A model generated the notes under the pieces. The model was not told where the DNA came from. It saw only the letters and a list, made by a program, of their open reading frames with translations, and did no database searches. A stretch of DNA of 64,000 nucleotides from Arcanobacterium pinnipediorum (GTDB taxonomy: Bacteria; Actinomycetota; Actinomycetes; Actinomycetales; Actinomycetaceae). Below, piece after piece: positions 8,607-16,951 of this stretch (its first letter is position 1; every line of letters begins with the position of its first letter). Made by a program: the position numbers and the translations under genes. The stretch lies in contig NZ_CP099547.1 of the NCBI RefSeq assembly GCF_023973165.1, positions 620,001-684,000 of the forward strand. The letters run 5' to 3'.

Positions 8607-11282
8607 CTACTTCTTCTTTGGCTCTGGTTCAGCCAACTCGTAACCAGTTACATGAGCGCCTTCGGTACCGTCAGTAACCACGGTGAATTCACCAGTAACA
8701 TGGGCGGCAGCGAGAAGATCGCCTCGAACAGCTGCGATCTTAGCTTCATCAGCTGCGGGTACACTGAGTGTGGCGGATAAGAACGCAGTACGCTGAGAAA
8801 CTTTATTTTCCGACTTAACCTTGCGCAATGCAGCTAGAGCCTGCCCGGCAACGTGCAAGGTTGCTGGATCAGCATCGCCGGCGGCTTGAGCCAACGGAAC
8901 AATAGAGGGCCACTGTGCCCGGTGGACTGAACCAGTACGATACCATGACCATACTTCTTCAGCCGCGTAGGGCAGTACCGGAGCGAAGAGACGAACGAAG
9001 GTATCAACAGCTAAGTTCAATGCAACCCGAGCCGAACGCACAGCCTGCTCTTGACCAGCCTGAGCATACGTGCCGTCGCGATCATAGGCGCGATCTTTGA
9101 CCAATTCTAGGTAGTCATCACAAAAAGCCCAGAAGCAGGTTTCGGAAATTTCCAGCGCCCGCGTGTGGTCATAGTTTTCAAAGGCTTGAGTAGCTTGTTC
9201 GACAACCTGAACCAACTCGGCAAGCATCGCGCGGTCAATTGGTTCGGTCACTGCCGACGAATCTAGATCGATCTTAGTCCCGGTGCCACCCATTTGGAGC
9301 GCGAATTTCGACGCATTGAGAAGCTTCATCGCCAAGCGGCGACCAATCTTCATTTGCTGTTCGTCAAAAGCCGCATCGGTACCAAGACGAGCCGAAGCAG
9401 CCCAGTACCGTACTGCATCTGAGCCGTGCTTTTCCAACAAGCCCATCGGGGTAACAACATTCCCCTTCGACTTACTCATCTTCTTGCGGTCGGGATCTAA
9501 AATCCAGCCTGAGATAGCGGCATGCTTCCACGGCACATCGTCAAATTCAAGATGGGCACGAACCATGGTGGAAAAGAGCCAGGTACGGATGATGTCTTGG
9601 CCTTGGGGGCGAACATCCATCGGATAAACCTTGGCAAATAGTTCCTCATCAGTTAACCAGCCACCTGCGATCTGTGGGGTTAGTGAGGAGGTAGCCCAAG
9701 TATCCATAATGTCTACTTCGCCAACGAAACCGCCTGCTTGGCCGCGTTGCTCAGCAGTGAAGCCATCTGGAACGTCGGTGGTTGGATCAATAGGGAGCTG
9801 GTCAATGGACGGAACGATAACGTCGTCATAATCAATATCGCCAGCTTCATTCACCCGGTACCACAACGGTAACGGAACACCAAAGAAGCGCTGACGCGAA
9901 ACCAGCCAGTCAGTGTTCAAACCTTCAACCCAGTTGTTGTAGCGCACCCGCATGAAATCCGGATGGAAGGCAACTTGCGCACCGCGATCAACTAAGTTAT
10001 CGCGCAAATCCTTGCCATTATCTTGTACATAGGCGCGTCCACCATTGCGGATATACCATTGGCGAGAGGTGACGATTTCGAGTGGCTTATCGCCCTTTTC
10101 GAAGAAGTTCGTCATACGAGTGGTTGGCTTTGGTTCGCCCAACATTTCCCCGGTTTCAGCCAATTTCTCAACCAGTGCCTTACGAGCAGAGAAAGTGGTT
10201 TTGCCAGCCATCTCTTCATACATGGCAACGCCGGCGGCATCCGTAATCCACTGTGGAGTTTCGTTGAGGAGGCGACCATCTTTGCTGAGCACCGAACGCA
10301 TTGGCAGATCAAGTTCACGCCACCACACCACGTCAGTCACATCACCGAACGTACAACACATAGCGATACCGGCACCCTTATCCATTTCGGCTTGTGGATG
10401 GGCTAAAACCGGAATTTCAACCCCGAAAACAGGGGAGATAACCGTCGTGCCAAACAACGCCTGGTAACGCTCGTCATCTGGGTGAGCAATGAGTGCCACA
10501 CACGCCGGTAACAGCTCTGGGCGAGTGGTTTCGATAACGACGTCGGCACCGCCGTCGCTACGATGGAACGCAAGCGAATGGTAGGCGCCTGGATATTCGC
10601 GCGCTTCTAGTTCAGCTTGGGCAACCGCAGTTTGGAAGGTAACATCCCACAAGCCAGGAGCCTGGGCTTGGTAGGCTTCCCCACGCTGGAAGTTCTTAAT
10701 AAATGCAGCCTGGGCCACCTTTTGGGCTTTGGCGCCGATCGTCTGGTAGTTTTGCTCCCAATCAACGGACAAGCCAAGATGACGCCATAATGCTTCAAAC
10801 TGTTGCTCGTCTTCTTGGGTTAGCTTCCAACATAGCTCAACAAAGTTTGGTCGAGAAATGGGCATCTGGTCTGCGAATTTAATCGACTTGCCATCGCCAC
10901 CATCATGTGGGGGGACGAAATCTGGCACGTAGGGTAGGGACGGATCTACGCGCACGCCATAGTAGTTTTGTACCCGGCGTTCTGTTGGCAAGCCGTTATC
11001 GTCCCAACCCATCGGGTAAAAGACGTTCATGCCTTGCATACGCTTATAGCGCGCAACCGTATCAGTATGGGTATAGCTAAATACGTGGCCAACGTGCAGT
11101 GAACCAGAAACTGTTGGTGGTGGGGTGTCGATTGAATAGACCTGGCTACGCTCAGTGTCGCGATCGAAACGGTAGGTGCCGTTTTCGGCCCAAGCCTTAC
11201 CCCAGCGGTCTTCAAGGCCTTCGAGTGATACTTTGTCCGGAACCTCGGTGTTATCGAGCAATGCGGAATTATTTTCAGTCAT
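8607..11282 (-). CDS. valS: Valyl-tRNA synthetase
   Basis: This class I aminoacyl-tRNA synthetase charges tRNA-Val. The HIGH-type motif reads HVGH at 63-66 inside PPPTVSGSLHVGH, and KMSKSKGNVV lies near residue 600. The editing (CP1) domain spans roughly 200-400 and the anticodon-binding domain covers the C-terminal third. At 891 aa it is within the usual range. No strong Shine-Dalgarno sequence precedes ATG 11282; GGAAGAATAGAG is the best candidate. proC lies 80 bases upstream on the same strand. I see no T-box before valS, unlike ileS. Confidence 0.97.
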   Translation of the reverse strand: MTENNSALLDNTEVPDKVSLEGLEDRWGKAWAENGTYRFDRDTERSQVYSIDTPPPTVSGSLHVGHVFSYTHTDTVARYKRMQGMNVFYPMGWDDNGLPTERRVQNYYGVRVDPSLPYVPDFVPPHDGGDGKSIKFADQMPISRPNFVELCWKLTQEDEQQFEALWRHLGLSVDWEQNYQTIGAKAQKVAQAAFIKNFQRGEAYQAQAPGLWDVTFQTAVAQAELEAREYPGAYHSLAFHRSDGGADVVIETTRPELLPACVALIAHPDDERYQALFGTTVISPVFGVEIPVLAHPQAEMDKGAGIAMCCTFGDVTDVVWWRELDLPMRSVLSKDGRLLNETPQWITDAAGVAMYEEMAGKTTFSARKALVEKLAETGEMLGEPKPTTRMTNFFEKGDKPLEIVTSRQWYIRNGGRAYVQDNGKDLRDNLVDRGAQVAFHPDFMRVRYNNWVEGLNTDWLVSRQRFFGVPLPLWYRVNEAGDIDYDDVIVPSIDQLPIDPTTDVPDGFTAEQRGQAGGFVGEVDIMDTWATSSLTPQIAGGWLTDEELFAKVYPMDVRPQGQDIIRTWLFSTMVRAHLEFDDVPWKHAAISGWILDPDRKKMSKSKGNVVTPMGLLEKHGSDAVRYWAASARLGTDAAFDEQQMKIGRRLAMKLLNASKFALQMGGTGTKIDLDSSAVTEPIDRAMLAELVQVVEQATQAFENYDHTRALEISETCFWAFCDDYLELVKDRAYDRDGTYAQAGQEQAVRSARVALNLAVDTFVRLFAPVLPYAAEEVWSWYRTGSVHRAQWPSIVPLAQAAGDADPATLHVAGQALAALRKVKSENKVSQRTAFLSATLSVPAADEAKIAAVRGDLLAAAHVTGEFTVVTDGTEGAHVTGYELAEPEPKKK

Positions 11283-11362
11283 GGCTCTATTCTTCCATGA
11301 TTTAGTCCTGCCGTGCGCCGATGAGAACAGTGGCAGGTATCACGTTAGGGTTTTGTAGATAC

Positions 11363-12160
11363 CTATGCGTTGTCGCGTTCGACGGCGGCGCGCACCCCAG
11401 CGACGACGGCTGGGGAGAACCCGGCATCTTCCATCGCTAACAAACCAGCGATCGTGGTGCCGCCCGGTGAGGTTACGCGATCGACCAGTTCGGCTGGGAC
11501 AGCAGAGTCGAGTGAATCCAAAACCATCTGAGCTGAACCTAGCACTGCCTGGGCGGCAACGCGCACGGCTTCGCGCTTCGTCATGCCTTCGGCGAGCGCG
11601 GCACGTGCCAACGCATCAATATAGGTGTATGTCCATGCCGGTGAACAACCAGCGATCGCGGAAAATGCGGAGAAAAGATGTTCTGGAAGGGTCGCAACTT
11701 CTCCAATCGCGCCAAAGAGGGCTTCGACGTCGGCGAATTGAGTGGAGGAAACGAAATCGTTAGGGCACAACCCCGTCATACCCATGCTGATATGGGAATT
11801 AACGTTTGGCATTGCGCGCACAATCGGCTGATTGGCCGGGGCATGGCTGGCAATATCTGCGAGCGAAACTCCAGCAGCTACCGAGACCAGAAGCGTGTCA
11901 GGGGACAGGTGAGGGCTGATCTCGTCGAGCACACTGCCAATCAAATAAGGCTTGACTGCGAGGACGAGGATCTGGCTGGCCGCCGCCACCTCCGTGTTAT
12001 CTGTGGTGAAGCGGGCGCGGAGTTCGGTGGCAAGCTGGGCGCCGGCGTCGGCGTTGCGCCGCGAAAAAATAATCTGCTCGCCAGGTGTTCCGGAAGAAAC
12101 AAGACCGTTCATGATCGCGCTGGCCATCGAACCGGCGCCAATAAAACCAAGAGTCGTCAT
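11363..12160 (-). CDS. proC: Pyrroline-5-carboxylate reductase
   Basis: It catalyses the last step of proline synthesis, the NAD(P)H-dependent reduction of pyrroline-5-carboxylate. The N-terminal nucleotide-binding fold shows GFIGAGSMASAI. The C-terminal signature of the family is visible as DRVTSPGGTTIAGL. Its 265-aa length is normal. The start lies only 4 bases from the stop of the DUF1643 gene upstream, so the two are probably co-transcribed and perhaps translationally coupled. Confidence 0.95.
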   Translation of the reverse strand: MTTLGFIGAGSMASAIMNGLVSSGTPGEQIIFSRRNADAGAQLATELRARFTTDNTEVAAASQILVLAVKPYLIGSVLDEISPHLSPDTLLVSVAAGVSLADIASHAPANQPIVRAMPNVNSHISMGMTGLCPNDFVSSTQFADVEALFGAIGEVATLPEHLFSAFSAIAGCSPAWTYTYIDALARAALAEGMTKREAVRVAAQAVLGSAQMVLDSLDSAVPAELVDRVTSPGGTTIAGLLAMEDAGFSPAVVAGVRAAVERDNA

Positions 12161-12164
12161 GAGG

Positions 12165-12893
12165 TTACCGCCGAGATTTTCTGTCAGGATTTTGCTTAGG
12201 CATTTCGGTTAGTACATTTCCGTTTTGTAGCGCTTTAGAACCACGCGGATGAGGAGGATAACATGTTTGAGATCCTAGGGATTTGTATTTTAGTCTTTGG
12301 ATATTGCTACGCGGTATTTCTTCGTGCGCATCTAGGTATTCGTAGAACCATGCTTGTCCGTCCCGAACCCAACGGTTATTGCTCGATGAACCCCATGCGC
12401 AGATCAATAGCATGCGTTCGAGATCGTATTTTTCGGTCCGAAGCAGTGCGTCGAGCGTCCGATGAAAGATTTCTCGATAGTGATCTGAATTCCTATCGAG
12501 AAGCTGTGATACCTTTTTGCTCTCTGTTTCGATAATTGGCAGAAGATTAATCATCGTAAGCCGCTCATAGTCCTCAAGAGCTGAAGCTTTTGCGAACCAA
12601 TTGTAAACTTGCCGTGCAGTATTGTCTGCTTTTTCTCCTTGGAAAGCCGAAGCCGTCGAAGGATTCATTCCAATAACCACACAATGCTTACCAGTGTTTC
12701 GTTCGCCAGCTTTATGCGTCAGGAGTAGGCGAAGTTTTACGGGGTCAGTTAGATCCGAAACATCATCGTATAGCTCCATATCGGCGAGCTCGCCGCCGGC
12801 TAACTTAGCAAATACGGCATGTCCAGTGGCGCTGTCCCTAACTGGATCTGGTGCTTGGATTTGATTTTGGAGAATCTTTTGCCAGCTATGCAT
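12165..12893 (-). CDS. DUF1643-family protein of unknown function
   Basis: The family is recognised by VIGMNPSTASAFQ near residue 95 and the C-terminal HPRG segment (CYPPHPRG), both typical of DUF1643 proteins. There is no signal peptide and no membrane span, so it is presumably cytoplasmic. The biochemical role of the family is not known to me. The codon pattern is a little more A/T-rich than in proC. It lies between the ABC exporter genes (22 bases upstream) and proC (4 bases downstream) on the same strand. Confidence 0.75.
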   Translation of the reverse strand: MHSWQKILQNQIQAPDPVRDSATGHAVFAKLAGGELADMELYDDVSDLTDPVKLRLLLTHKAGERNTGKHCVVIGMNPSTASAFQGEKADNTARQVYNWFAKASALEDYERLTMINLLPIIETESKKVSQLLDRNSDHYREIFHRTLDALLRTEKYDLERMLLICAWGSSSNNRWVRDGQAWFYEYLDAHEEIPRSNIQRLKYKSLGSQTCYPPHPRGSKALQNGNVLTEMPKQNPDRKSRR

Positions 12894-12915
12894 AGTAAAA
12901 CACTAGCATCAACCT

Positions 12916-14682
12916 TTATTGAGAAACCACCGTTCCGCGATCGAAAGAGTAGACCTGATCGGCATGCTCGGTGTGCGCCAACCGGTGGGTAACCTCAATA
13001 ATCGTCACCTCAGGCAGGTCACGCGCTAAGCGCTCGCGGATCCGCGCATCGAGTTCAACATTCAAATTCGCGGAAAACTCGTCAAGCACCAGCACCTCTG
13101 GCTTGATGATAAGCGCGCGTGCTAAACCTAAGCGTTGGGCCTGACCGCCCGAAAGCTGGGTGCCATCTTGACCAGTTCGAGTGTGTAAACCATCAGGCAT
13201 AGCGCGAACTTCATCAGCCAGTTCCGCTATCTCGAGCGCAGCCCAGACCTCTTCCTCAGTTGCGTTTGGTGCACCGAGGCGAACGTTGTCGGCAATAGTG
13301 GTGTCAAGAATCTGATTCTTTTGAGTCACGAGCACCACGTGGGAGCGCAGTTCATCGAGGCGAATATCGCGGGCATTAACGCCGTTGATCAGAATCTCTC
13401 CGGTGCTCGGATCGTCGAAGCGCAAGAGTAACTGCGCCGCCGTCGTCTTTCCCGAACCAGAGTGGCCCACGAAAACTGTGTGCGAACCGCGCGCAACGAC
13501 GATGTTAGCCTCGCGTAGTGCAGGCTGGGAATCCTCGCCAGCTAGCGGGTAGTGGTAGGTGACGTTGCGCCATTCGATCGTCGAGTTAGCAGACGACGTC
13601 GGATAGTCCAGTTCGCCGTCGTCAACACCGTAATCGCTGTGGGCAATCGTCCAGATCCGGCGTGCGGAGGCGAAGGAAGCGTCGAGTGCGCCTACAGCGT
13701 CTTCAACTCCCTTTGGGCCTTCAAAAATTCGTAACATACCGGCACTGAGCGCAATAACAAGTGCGGGTTCAACCCCAGTAGCATAACCGGCTGCGGCCAT
13801 GCCAATAACTGACAACAGTGCGAGGGAAATATTCAGGCCGCGACGCAGACCCCGGAAGAGCGCCGGGCGACGGGTATCGCCAGCCACGATTGTGCCTAAT
13901 TTTTCCATCACGCTTAAGCGTTCGTCTTCCAAACCATAACCAACAACTTCTTCAGCACCGAACACCGAATCGGTGACGTGGGAGACGAGGTCGGCGCGGT
14001 GTGCCAACTGAGTTGTGGTTGCTTCGAAGGAATGACGTGCGCCCAGCCACGGCACGAGCGTCATAGCCAGCAGATAGCATAGTGCTGGTGGGGCTACAAT
14101 CAACCAACCAATATTCATTCCGATCGCAAGGAAAATGATTGGTGGGACGACGATCGCAGACACGACCGGGGCAAACGTGTGGGCATAGACCACTTCGATA
14201 CGGTCTACATCGCGGGTCAAAGACGCTAGGAGATCGCCAGATCGGGTGCGCGTAGTAATCATGGGGGCTTGCGGCCAGAGTTTAGAAAAGGCGTAGCCGC
14301 GCAATAGTTCCAGTGCCTTAAATGCTACGAAATGCCCGAGGAATTGTTCTAAATAGTAGGCAAGTGCTTTAATAACTGCCACAATTACGATGGCAAGAAG
14401 ATGGGAGCCGATTGGCTCGCCAGCTAAGGCGTGAACAACTGTCCATGCCGCCCATGCGAAGAGCACGACGTCCATTATCAGGTTAATAAACCGGAAGAAG
14501 GTCGATACTAGTAGTGGAGCGTGAACTGGGCGGGTGATGGAAGTTAGCCAGGAGAGCAGTTCTCGGTTAGTGGGTTGGGCAAGTGGGCGTGGTTCGGTTA
14601 CTTGCGCAGTGAGCGACGATTGCTCAGCGGCAAGAGGTTGCCCGGAGTTAGTTGGCTGGGTGTGCGTGGTTGCTTCACTCAT
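12916..14682 (-). CDS. CydC-like half of a heterodimeric ABC exporter
   Basis: An N-terminal six-helix membrane domain (about 60-330) is fused to an ATPase domain. Walker A is GHSGSGKTTAAQ, the signature is LSGGQAQRLGLARA, Walker B is VLVLDEFSANLN, and the switch histidine is in VTHRLAH. The D-loop SANLN departs from the usual SALD. The ATG overlaps the stop of the partner gene by 4 bases, so the two halves are coupled. CydDC exports thiols such as cysteine or glutathione and supports cytochrome bd assembly. No cydAB genes are in the window, so the exact substrate is open. Confidence 0.75.
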   Translation of the reverse strand: MSEATTHTQPTNSGQPLAAEQSSLTAQVTEPRPLAQPTNRELLSWLTSITRPVHAPLLVSTFFRFINLIMDVVLFAWAAWTVVHALAGEPIGSHLLAIVIVAVIKALAYYLEQFLGHFVAFKALELLRGYAFSKLWPQAPMITTRTRSGDLLASLTRDVDRIEVVYAHTFAPVVSAIVVPPIIFLAIGMNIGWLIVAPPALCYLLAMTLVPWLGARHSFEATTTQLAHRADLVSHVTDSVFGAEEVVGYGLEDERLSVMEKLGTIVAGDTRRPALFRGLRRGLNISLALLSVIGMAAAGYATGVEPALVIALSAGMLRIFEGPKGVEDAVGALDASFASARRIWTIAHSDYGVDDGELDYPTSSANSTIEWRNVTYHYPLAGEDSQPALREANIVVARGSHTVFVGHSGSGKTTAAQLLLRFDDPSTGEILINGVNARDIRLDELRSHVVLVTQKNQILDTTIADNVRLGAPNATEEEVWAALEIAELADEVRAMPDGLHTRTGQDGTQLSGGQAQRLGLARALIIKPEVLVLDEFSANLNVELDARIRERLARDLPEVTIIEVTHRLAHTEHADQVYSFDRGTVVSQ

Positions 14683-16367
14683 GAGCGCGCTCCTTCGGTG
14701 ACGGTGCCGTCGGTGACAGTGTAGAGTTTGTCAGCGATGCGTAGCAGTGCTTCGCGGTGGGTGACCATGACGACGCTCAGATCACTACCAATTTCAGCGA
14801 TGGCATCGATAATACGAGCTTCGGATTCGACGTCGACGTGCGAGGTTGGTTCGTCTAAGAAGACGATCTCGCGTCCGGATAAGAACGCCCGTGCCAGTGA
14901 AATACGTTGGGCTTGGCCGCCAGATAGGCGCGAACCGCGTTCGCCTACATCGGTGTTGAGGCCAGCGGGCATACGGCGGATATCATGGGCGACGTGGGCG
15001 CGTTCGAGAGCTGCCCACATATCTTCCTCAGTGGCGTCTTTTCGTACCAAGCGCAGATTGTCTGCGATGGTGCCGGTGAAGAGCCAGGTAGTTTGGGAAA
15101 CCGATGCGGCGAGTTTGCGGATGTCTGCTGGCGACAGGCTTGCTAGCTGTTGGCCTGAAATTACGATGGAACCGTCTTGGAGTGGCAGGGAACCTTTGAG
15201 CAGTCCGAGGAGTGTGGATTTTCCTGCTCCCGATGGTCCCATAACGGCGACTTTTTGCCCGGTATCGACGTGCAGATGTGCGTTGTGTAATACTTCGCCG
15301 CGCCCGTAGTCATAATTGACTTCGCGCACGTCGATAAGGTGTTCGCTTGGTGCCGATTCCAATGGTTTCGGGGTGTTTGGTTCGGGTTGTGGGTGTTGTT
15401 CGAGATAGCGTTTGATTGCGCGTTGGGCAGCGATTCCGCCCATGCCAATATAGAAGAAACCGGCTACTTGGTTCAGTGGCTCAAGTAAAAGCACGAGCAA
15501 GAATAGTGCGGTGAGTGCTTCGGTGATGCCGATGCGCCCGGCGTCGATACCCCACGAAATAAGTAACACCGACCAGCAGATAAAGACGAGAGAGAACACT
15601 CCGTCTAAAACAATAATGACGACCTGGTTGCCTGCCAGGATTTTCATAATGGCTTTGCGGTTGGTTTCACCTTGAGCACGTAGTGTGGTTTCTAGGCGGG
15701 GGCCGGCGCCGAAGAGGCGCACGGCAGTCAGGTTACGAATCGCGTCTAGGTATTGGGTGGTGAGTTTGGCGCGTTCGGCGCGAGAGCGGGCCGAAACTCC
15801 GCGAAATACGCGCAGGAAACCGCCTACGAGGAGGGGGACGAGCGGAATGCTGATCGCCATTCCCAGTCCGAGGCGCACATCGATCCGGGTGGCGATGTAG
15901 CCCACGAGCAGCACCGGGGTGAGTAGTGCGGCTAGAGTTGAGCCGAGGTATTGTTGACGGAAATCGGTTAGCCGTTCGGCATTATCGGTCATTAGCTGAA
16001 TGAGCTTAGCTGAGGAGAACTGATCGGAGTCGTTCTTGGGCAAGGACTTCGAGGTGAAGATATGGGACAGTATCCGGTGCCGAATACGTTTTTCTTCCGC
16101 CCGCGCCTGAGATACTCCGGAAACTATTTCCAAGATGCCGAAGATACCGGCGACCACAGCGGCGATGCCGCCAATGATCCAGCCACGACCTGCAGGTGTT
16201 GCACCCCCCAGATAGGTTCCGAGTTGGTGGGCGGTCGCCCCGAGTGCAACCGCGCTGCCTAATTCGACCAGTACTCGCATAATTGCGGTGTAGCGGGTGC
16301 CTTTGGATCCGGCGGGCGAAATGACCTGGACTTTGGGGCGGTGATCGCGTCGTTGAGCTTTAGACAC
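14679..16367 (-). CDS. CydD-like half of a heterodimeric ABC exporter
   Basis: A membrane domain (residues about 30-310, counted from GTG 16367) is followed by an ATPase domain. Walker A is GPSGAGKSTLLG, the signature is RLSGGQAQRISLARA, Walker B is EIVFLDEPTSHVD, and the switch histidine is in VTHRE. GTG 16367 is preferred because GGGAGAA (16372-16378) sits at the right distance; the longer frame from GTG 16403 would place this site inside the gene. It is the first gene of the pair. Together the two resemble CydDC, but multidrug or siderophore exporters of the same fold cannot be ruled out. Confidence 0.75.
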   Translation of the reverse strand: MSKAQRRDHRPKVQVISPAGSKGTRYTAIMRVLVELGSAVALGATAHQLGTYLGGATPAGRGWIIGGIAAVVAGIFGILEIVSGVSQARAEEKRIRHRILSHIFTSKSLPKNDSDQFSSAKLIQLMTDNAERLTDFRQQYLGSTLAALLTPVLLVGYIATRIDVRLGLGMAISIPLVPLLVGGFLRVFRGVSARSRAERAKLTTQYLDAIRNLTAVRLFGAGPRLETTLRAQGETNRKAIMKILAGNQVVIIVLDGVFSLVFICWSVLLISWGIDAGRIGITEALTALFLLVLLLEPLNQVAGFFYIGMGGIAAQRAIKRYLEQHPQPEPNTPKPLESAPSEHLIDVREVNYDYGRGEVLHNAHLHVDTGQKVAVMGPSGAGKSTLLGLLKGSLPLQDGSIVISGQQLASLSPADIRKLAASVSQTTWLFTGTIADNLRLVRKDATEEDMWAALERAHVAHDIRRMPAGLNTDVGERGSRLSGGQAQRISLARAFLSGREIVFLDEPTSHVDVESEARIIDAIAEIGSDLSVVMVTHREALLRIADKLYTVTDGTVTEGARS

Positions 16368-16403
16368 GGCGTTCTCCCATGCTAGACAATACTTATTGTT
16401 CAC

Positions 16404-16700
16404 TGCTTACTAAGGGTACCCTGAGTCTGGTGGATGCGACAGTGTACGACGGCGGTTTTTTGGGCATCGAATCTGGCGCTTTCGCGACACAGGCTTGAGT
16501 GGGTTCCAGTGAAAAGCGCACTATAGGCGCGCTGTCCACCTCACCGAAGATAGCGACATTATCAGATTGAAGTGTTTACCATAAGTGGTGAATGTGATCA
16601 GGATTATAACGACGGTGAGAGCCGAGTAGACGAGGCAGAACTGGCGATGCACATCACGTGGAGAAAACCGCATCCGCTGTAGAAAAGTAGCTAAAGATTG
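16404..16700. other. Intergenic region between divergent exporter and ileS genes
   Basis: About 300 bases hold no open frame with protein-like content. The right-hand end carries a plausible ileS promoter: TACACT at 16703-16708 is a good -10, and the T-box begins about 6 bases later. I see nothing else that I can name. Confidence 0.5.
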
Positions 16701-16713
16701 ACTACACTCGAAA

Positions 16714-16946
16714 AGTGCGAAGATCCGGCAATCACCGGGGAGTATTCGGAAGAACGGCAGTGCTTGGAGCCTGCTTACTAGAACCGAACGGATGGGCTCG
16801 TCATCGCCTAGAACGAGTGGCCACGCCGAGGCTCCGCATGCTGAAGATTATTCGGTGCGCGATCACGGTTTGGCAAGCGAGGTGGTACCGCGCAAACGCC
16901 CCAAGGTGGCTATGCGTCCTCGCCTGACCGAACCTACCAAGGAGTT
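16714..16946 (+). promoter_or_regulatory. T-box riboswitch controlling ileS
   Basis: The highly conserved T-box core GAGGTGGTACCGCG is at 16879-16892. The 5' end is a very short stem I, CCGG-CAATCA-CCGG (16724-16738), whose loop holds ATC (16731-16733), an isoleucine codon that serves as the specifier. Such short stem I elements are typical of actinobacterial ileS T-boxes. No hairpin with a T-run lies between the T-box and the gene. Instead the ileS Shine-Dalgarno AAGGAG (16939-16944) comes soon after, so control is probably at translation initiation: uncharged tRNA-Ile frees the ribosome-binding site. GCGAGG (16877-16882) can pair with CCTCGC (16918-16923) as part of the switch. Confidence 0.93.
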
Positions 16947-16951
16947 CTTTC

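Noticed and set aside
14728..15309. 193-codon plus-strand frame opposite the CydD-like gene
   Set aside because: It is the complement of the ATPase domain, with Ser/Arg-rich shadow composition.
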